Of a DNA stretch of 64,000 nt, positions 60,270 through 64,000 are shown piece after piece. A model generated the notes under the pieces. The model had not been told where the DNA came from, ran no database searches, and was given only the letters and a program-made list of their open reading frames with translations. This DNA is from Numida meleagris (taxonomy: Eukaryota > Chordata > Aves > Galliformes > Numididae): positions 50,217,938-50,281,937 of the forward strand of contig NC_034411.1 of NCBI RefSeq assembly GCF_002078875.1. The letters run 5' to 3'. The stretch's first letter is position 1. Each line of letters opens with the position of its first letter. The translations under genes and the position numbers were made by a program.

Positions 60270-61070
60270 GGTTATTCAGCCACTGCACACTGGTGTGGGT
60301 AAGCATGTGACTGAAACATTCATCACCGCTCAGGAGATGTCTACACTCTGCTCTCCTATCTGCCAAAGCTTTACCGTTACCAGGGAATGCAATACCTTCT
60401 CGGCCCCCATGAAGAAGCTGGAGTTTTTAGAGAAGGCAAGCACTAAATTAAATGTAAAATATTAATTGTGCAGCGTTCAAATGGACACATTTACAAAGGG
60501 TTTACTATCCCCTAACAGTTATCTGCTGTATTTGTAAGCTAGCAAACGGCAAAGATAATTCAGGGCTCTGAGTACCGGCACCAAGTATAATCAATGTGAA
60601 TCAGATGCACATTACAAAACTGAAGACATTTTACGTACGTATTAGGTCAGATCATGCATCAGATTTTCGCAAACTGAAATGCTGGAATACAAAACCACTT
60701 GCAAATTCAACTCCTGTCACACCAGTATGTTATTATGTTACATATCAAAACAGAGATACAATGGAGCAAGCTATCCAGCTGAAAAGACCCTTGCTGCTTT
60801 CAGAACATCTCCAGAGCCACTTTTATATGGCACATTATTGCCAGTCCATCTATACCCATCTGAGTAAATCCGCTGGCAGAGAGGGGCAGATTACTACTAA
60901 TGGCTCTATTATGGAAAGAAGCTGCAACCATTAGCTATTTTACATATGGACAAAGAGAGTTTAATTGATGGCCCATCGCCCAGCAGACAGAGAGAAATGA
61001 TGATTTTCACCTTAATGCCAGGCATTAAAAATTCACAGGGTTCTGGAAGAAAGAGATGTTCATCCAGTCT
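60270..61070. promoter_or_regulatory. Candidate conserved non-coding block
   Basis: Eight hundred bases free of recognisable repeats, with scattered CpGs and dense developmental-type motifs. 'tacgtacgtattag' lies near 60,633, TTAATTGATGG at 60,961-60,971, and a perfect palindrome TTAATGCC-A-GGCATTAA at 61,012-61,028 with two TAAT homeodomain cores facing each other. A 112-codon frame at 60,596-60,934 runs through it, but a second plus frame overlaps it and neither resembles a protein. An enhancer is the favoured guess. Conservation cannot be shown from one sequence. Confidence 0.32.
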
Positions 61071-64000
61071 GACTGCTTGTGGGGCATTTTCAGCATAACT
61101 TGAGCAGAGAAAAGCAGCACAAGTGGAGCTCTTCTGCTTTGAGAAAGCTGGAGTCCTCTGGGAAAAAATTTCACAAGTTGCAGTGTTATGATGTTAAAAA
61201 GCCAAGACCGTGACCTTCTTATTTTCCTTAACTACGATTTTATTTTTCCCAAATAGTATCCAAGCATTCAGCAAAACATATTCTGTGAGTGTTTATATCT
61301 GAAAATGAGGGGGAAAAGGAGCATTTTTGGAGACACCATACATCACAGTAACAATACCATTTATTTTCACAATTTAATATAAATATGTATACGCATACAT
61401 ACATATTTAAGTGTACGTATTTAAGCATAAATAATGTATACATATTCAAGTATTAATAATGCATTCATGTATTCATATGTAAAGTTTATTTCACTTAACG
61501 TAGATGAGAGGCTTGTGTGTATATTTATTTGTCTTCAGTCATTCAGTTACATATGTGCAGAATCCATTGCACTGCCCTGTTATGTCCAGTATTTGCACTA
61601 TGTTCACGGGGCCAGCTTTACCTTCCTTCAGCTGAGAACATAGAAGCTGTTTCTCCTCTCTCCTTCTAGTGGACCTCACCAGACTTTGCTGTCTCCAAAA
61701 TATCTGCGGCTTTCGCTTTATGACCTATGGAATGTTGAAGCATGAAGTTACAGAGGGCTTCCAACAGGAGATCACAAGAGAGACACTCACCCTGGGGGTG
61801 TCCTAGAGTTTGGCACTGGAGCATCTCCCATACTTCCTGCCTGCTATTGCTCCACAGGAGGATTTTCCAATAGAGGCAGGGACTGCCTGATCTGCAGTAT
61901 TTTCTAAAACCTTCAAGGATCATCTCCTATCCCCATCCTGAAAGTGTTGCAGGTTATTTAATAAAAAATGCAATTATTATGGTAGTAACTAAGGACCACA
62001 GTGGCATAGCAAACTAAATGCTCTGCTGGGCAGAATATCCAAATGGTAAACAGAGCTGCTGTGTTGGAGAAAGGGACAAATATACAAGTCATGAATACAG
62101 CAGCAGGAACTTTTTACACCCCCAATTGACATAACAGGGTAACATTAATCTGTCATGTCTGTAGTTTATATTTTATATGAGCAGAGAGGGAACTGTAAGA
62201 ATATATGAGCCTTGTCTCTTTTATGCTCAAATAGCTAGAGTCAGGCTGAAAATCTCCAGCCAGGTTGGTCTGCATGCAAAAACCGACTTGTCAGGCCAAA
62301 ACAAAGAGCAGATGGCTTCTGGAATTGGAGATGCAAAAAAAGAAATAAGATCTGAAGAGATTCTGGAAGACACAACTTACTGTTGTAAAAATTGGACAAA
62401 AATAAGGAAGGGAAAGTGTCTGTATGCAATACTGAATATAATATTGGATGGACTTTTTGTCTCATGTAGAGCGTGCATATAATTAGGCATTGAAATATCC
62501 TTGGAGAAGAAGATATGGGGTAAGCAGAGGGATAGCAAGCAATTCAAAGCTATTTCAGAAAGCTCAAGTCATGGACATTGCAGAAAAGGAAGGGGAAATG
62601 CAGAGAAGGAGAAAAGAAAGCTAACAGCAGACTCTTCCAATTCATTCCCTGTTTTCTTTTTCCAGCGTTTTGGCACAGCAGATGGTTCAGGACTGCACTG
62701 CTTTCAACCACAGCACTCACTCCAAAAGCAGGCAAGGATGACTAATAGATGGCTTTGTACCCACTAAATTCCCAGCTCCTCCAAGGTCATGGGAGAGCTT
62801 CTAGCACTGCTTAGGCAATGGTGGTGATCCTGAACCAATCTGCAGTAAATACAACACTTGGAGCAATGTCACTTGAGGGGGATTCAGTGTCTTCCACACT
62901 CCGCTCCTAATGTGTTTGCAAACTAATCCTCTGCAGAGAGTTTATGGGATGTTTGTGCCAGGTCTGTTATGAAATCACCAGAGGCAGAAATTAAAGTTTT
63001 CTCACTTCCTTATAGTCAATCTTGTTCTTTGCCAATTAGAAAGGATTTAAATCCAGGTGAAGATTTTAGCTTGAAAAATCATGCTTATTCCTTTTAGGTG
63101 GCCAGATACTGCTCACCTAGATAGCTGCAGTAGAGAATGAGATCATGGGAGGTGTAACAATTTCCTTTGTCTGAACTAATCTCTCCTTACAAATTCATGT
63201 ACACTTTCACACACCTAACAGGTGGGAAGATATTTGAATGGCAGGATCAAATATCTAGCTGTCATTTCAGTTTTCTGGTAAAGAGAGTCACATCTACATT
63301 GAGTCCAGCAAGAATGAGATACAGATGGAAGTGGGGAATTTGTTCCTTTCTGAAGAACCAGGGCACAGGAAAAGTGAATCTCTGTATTCGTTTTAAAAAC
63401 ACTGAGGTCTCTGGAGATTTTTTCCAGCATCGGAAACAGGAAGGCTGGAGAGAACAGCCAGCAGTAACAAGGAGCAATAAATGTGTGGCCTTCTCCTTCT
63501 ACTCTTCCTTTCTTCTCATAAATGAGATATCTGATCAAAGGCTCTTGCAGAAATGCTAATGAAGCCTCATTTTGTTATTTCAACTGAATCCAACACCCAG
63601 GGGAGGGATAGATGGGCAAGAAGAGTAAATCTGTACTTGCAAGATAATGTAGGAACTGGAGCTTGCTGTGAGAGCAGCACTGGGAAAGCATCTGCCACAA
63701 GTCAATATACTTTGACTTTTTTCAGACACTCAAATTTGAAGTTTCAAAATTTTTCTTTCACACATTTTCTCAAGGCATTATTTCTTCAGGAGCTAAATAT
63801 GAACCATATACTTAAGTGTTATTTGTTCAGGGCTCTGTGAAAGTTCAGTCAAGGAAGGCCTACAATAAGTGAACATTTGTTCACCGTGCAAGATGCTGAT
63901 CACCGCTAAAATAATTGTAAGGATCAGAAAACTGAAATAGTTTTAAAGTCACCCTCGTCAAAGGGAGAATATTCTCATGAAACTTAGTAACTAGCATGCT
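61071..64000. other. Gene-less sequence
   Basis: Unique DNA to the window edge. A cryptic TATG/CATA-rich stretch occupies 61,378-61,480. Frames such as 63,167-63,559 plus (130 codons) and 62,177-62,482 plus (101 codons) overlap frames on the other strand and show no domain or signal peptide. No transposon with clear ends was seen. Confidence 0.45.

Noticed and set aside
60596..60934. 112-codon plus-strand frame
   Set aside because: It overlaps another plus frame and a conserved-looking non-coding block, and no domain is visible.
1..64000. tRNA, rRNA, snRNA or microRNA genes, CRISPR arrays, bacterial operons
   Set aside because: No matching conserved boxes, regularly spaced repeats or gene clusters were seen. 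Sequence texture and CR1 content are those of a bird genome.

Overview
The window reads as about 64 kb of gene-poor, AT-rich nuclear DNA from a bird, most likely a galliform (chicken or a close relative). This rests on two things. There are five CR1 LINE copies with the avian 3' end, and there is a solo LTR whose TATA/AATAAA/R layout resembles alpharetroviruses. The exact species and chromosome cannot be read from the sequence. I found no exon of a recognisable host protein-coding gene, no tRNA, rRNA or snRNA gene, and no CRISPR array, operon or other prokaryotic feature. Nearly all open frames are short, overlap on both strands and look like chance ORFs.

Layout: 1-18.9 kb is unique intergenic or intronic sequence with microsatellites, GC-richer patches near 2.45-2.83, 3.78-4.01 and 18.16-18.60 kb, and a candidate conserved non-coding block at 5.47-6.28 kb. 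A short minus-strand CR1 lies at 18.9 kb. From 19 to 26.7 kb the sequence is unique, with another conserved-looking block at 20.68-21.35 kb. A 1.15-kb plus-strand CR1 at 26.71-27.87 kb carries the longest open frame in the window: the C-terminal part of the CR1 reverse transcriptase protein, broken upstream by a deletion, a stop and a frameshift. A 75-bp CR1 tail is at 34.09 kb.

Two plus-strand solo LTRs follow. The first (37,345-37,744) is exactly 400 bp with a perfect 6-bp target duplication and many CpGs, so it is probably young. The second (46,008-46,500) has a probable 6-bp duplication. From 46.5 to 55.8 kb there is unique sequence with an (A)n(GA)n microsatellite and a possible ancient LINE tail. 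Two more CR1 copies lie at 55.85 kb (minus) and 57.59 kb (plus). From 58 to 61.1 kb the sequence again looks like conserved non-coding DNA, including a perfect TAAT-containing palindrome. The rest to 64 kb is unremarkable.

No set of genes works together here. The best reading is a gene desert or very large intron shaped by retrotransposons, possibly holding long-range enhancers. I did not find a previously undescribed biological system. The most informative signals are the two solo LTRs, the internally deleted CR1 and the candidate regulatory blocks.
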